Below are positions 6,581-6,919 of a DNA stretch of 6,919 bases, in pieces. Location: positions 1-6,919 of the forward strand of contig CALNBE010000315.1 in NCBI GenBank assembly GCA_937874455.1, given 5' to 3'. The position numbers and the translations under genes are program-made. Source of the stretch: an uncultured Opitutia bacterium. GTDB taxonomy: Bacteria; Verrucomicrobiota; Verrucomicrobiia; Opitutales; UBA953. Each line of letters opens with the position of its first letter. The first letter of the stretch is position 1. The notes beneath the pieces are model-generated. The model was not told where the DNA came from. It did no database searches and saw only the letters and a list, made by a program, of their open reading frames with translations.

Positions 6581-6593
6581 TTTTCCGGGAAAA
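6581..6593. promoter_or_regulatory. 13-base dyad TTTTCC-G-GGAAAA upstream of pyk
   Basis: A perfect 6+1+6 palindrome is centred 35 bases upstream of the pyk ATG. A further GGAAAA at 6571-6576 can alternatively pair with its left arm (four-base loop). The symmetry fits an operator for a dimeric regulator, or competing RNA hairpins in a pyk leader. No regulator or consensus is recognised, and simple A/T-rich sequence makes chance pairing fairly likely. Confidence 0.35.
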
Positions 6594-6610
6594 GGCGAAA
6601 GGAATTTTTC

Positions 6611-6641
6611 CCCGCGGCAACTTGTTGCGGGAACGTTGCCG
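6611..6641 (-). other. Alternative hairpins just after trmB
   Basis: On the leftward strand a perfect 7-base stem CGGCAAC/GTTGCCG (6641-6635 with 6621-6615, 13-base loop) begins four bases after the trmB stop. It competes with a second stem CCCGC/GCGGG (6631-6627 with 6615-6611). No T-run follows, so it is not a standard terminator; it could protect the trmB 3' end, attenuate read-through into pyk, or be chance. Confidence 0.35.
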
Positions 6642-6644
6642 AAA

Positions 6645-6919
6645 TTAGGCCCGGCGGAGGGCGATCACGGACTGGTAGTCGGGCAGGAGTTGGGAGAAAA
6701 ACGTTTCCTGCTCGAAGGGCCAAGAGGCGTTGGGGAGGATTTCCCATGCGGGATGGGCGTGGAGCAAGTCGGTGCTCCAGGAGAAGTAATCCCGGTGGTC
6801 GGTGCGAAAGTGGAGGCGGGTTTCGCCGGGAATGGAAAGGGCGGCCAGGCGGTCGAGCAGGGCGGTTTGGATGAGCCGGTTTTTGTGGTGGCGGGTTTTC
6901 GGCCAGGGGTCGGGGAAGA
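6645..6919 (-). CDS. trmB: tRNA (guanine-N7-)-methyltransferase, C-terminal 90 residues (5' part beyond window)
   Basis: Leftward from the window edge, a frame of 90 residues ends in TAA at 6647-6645. It opens with FPDPWPKTRHHKNRL, the hallmark of the TrmB family, which uses S-adenosylmethionine to form 7-methylguanosine in the tRNA variable loop (position 46). Further family features are RLHFRTDHRDYF (the T-D pair contacts the target region) and WPFEQETF near the C-terminus, followed by a typical short final strand (SVIALRRA). The AdoMet-binding Rossmann half is outside the window, so completeness cannot be judged. The gene is upstream of pyk with a 92-base gap and may share its transcript. 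Confidence 0.93.
   Translation of the reverse strand, partial: FPDPWPKTRHHKNRLIQTALLDRLAALSIPGETRLHFRTDHRDYFSWSTDLLHAHPAWEILPNASWPFEQETFFSQLLPDYQSVIALRRA

Noticed and set aside
1..6919. CRISPR array, insertion sequence, tRNA/rRNA gene or defence system
   Set aside because: No spaced direct repeats, transposase motifs, terminal inverted repeats or RNA gene signatures were seen; nearly all sequence is explained by metabolic and envelope genes.

Overview
This window looks like ordinary chromosome from a moderately GC-rich bacterium. I favour Verrucomicrobiota. The reasons are the galactokinase with a GNHxDYN motif 1, the pyruvate kinase with RLNMAHA in place of RLNFSHG, and mostly Shine-Dalgarno-free starts. 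This placement rests on recalled family patterns and was not tested by search.

Layout, left to right. A sensor histidine kinase with an N-terminal cyclic-nucleotide-binding domain reads leftward and runs off the left edge (1-850). A 326-base divergent intergenic region follows (851-1176); it has no gene I believe. Two genes then read rightward as a probable operon: galactokinase galK (1177-2325) and, 30 bases later, the periplasmic beta-1,2-glucan protein opgG (2356-3873). opgG meets an M28-family metallopeptidase (3849-4982, leftward) tail to tail with a 25-base overlap. The right part is all leftward: 3' end of trmB (6645-6919, cut by the edge), pyruvate kinase pyk (5089-6552), a strong intrinsic terminator, and then a separate promoter for the peptidase.

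Together the genes suggest carbon metabolism and envelope housekeeping. GalK phosphorylates galactose, Pyk completes glycolysis, OpgG handles osmoregulated glucans, and TrmB modifies tRNA. The histidine kinase may sense a cyclic nucleotide and sits divergent to galK, but a regulatory link is only inferred from position.

I found no convincing undescribed system. The most checkable oddities are a likely leaderless mRNA for the peptidase, lineage-type substitutions at ligand positions in GalK and Pyk, an OpgG without OpgH beside it that keeps the probable catalytic Asp pair, and dyad-rich DNA in front of pyk.
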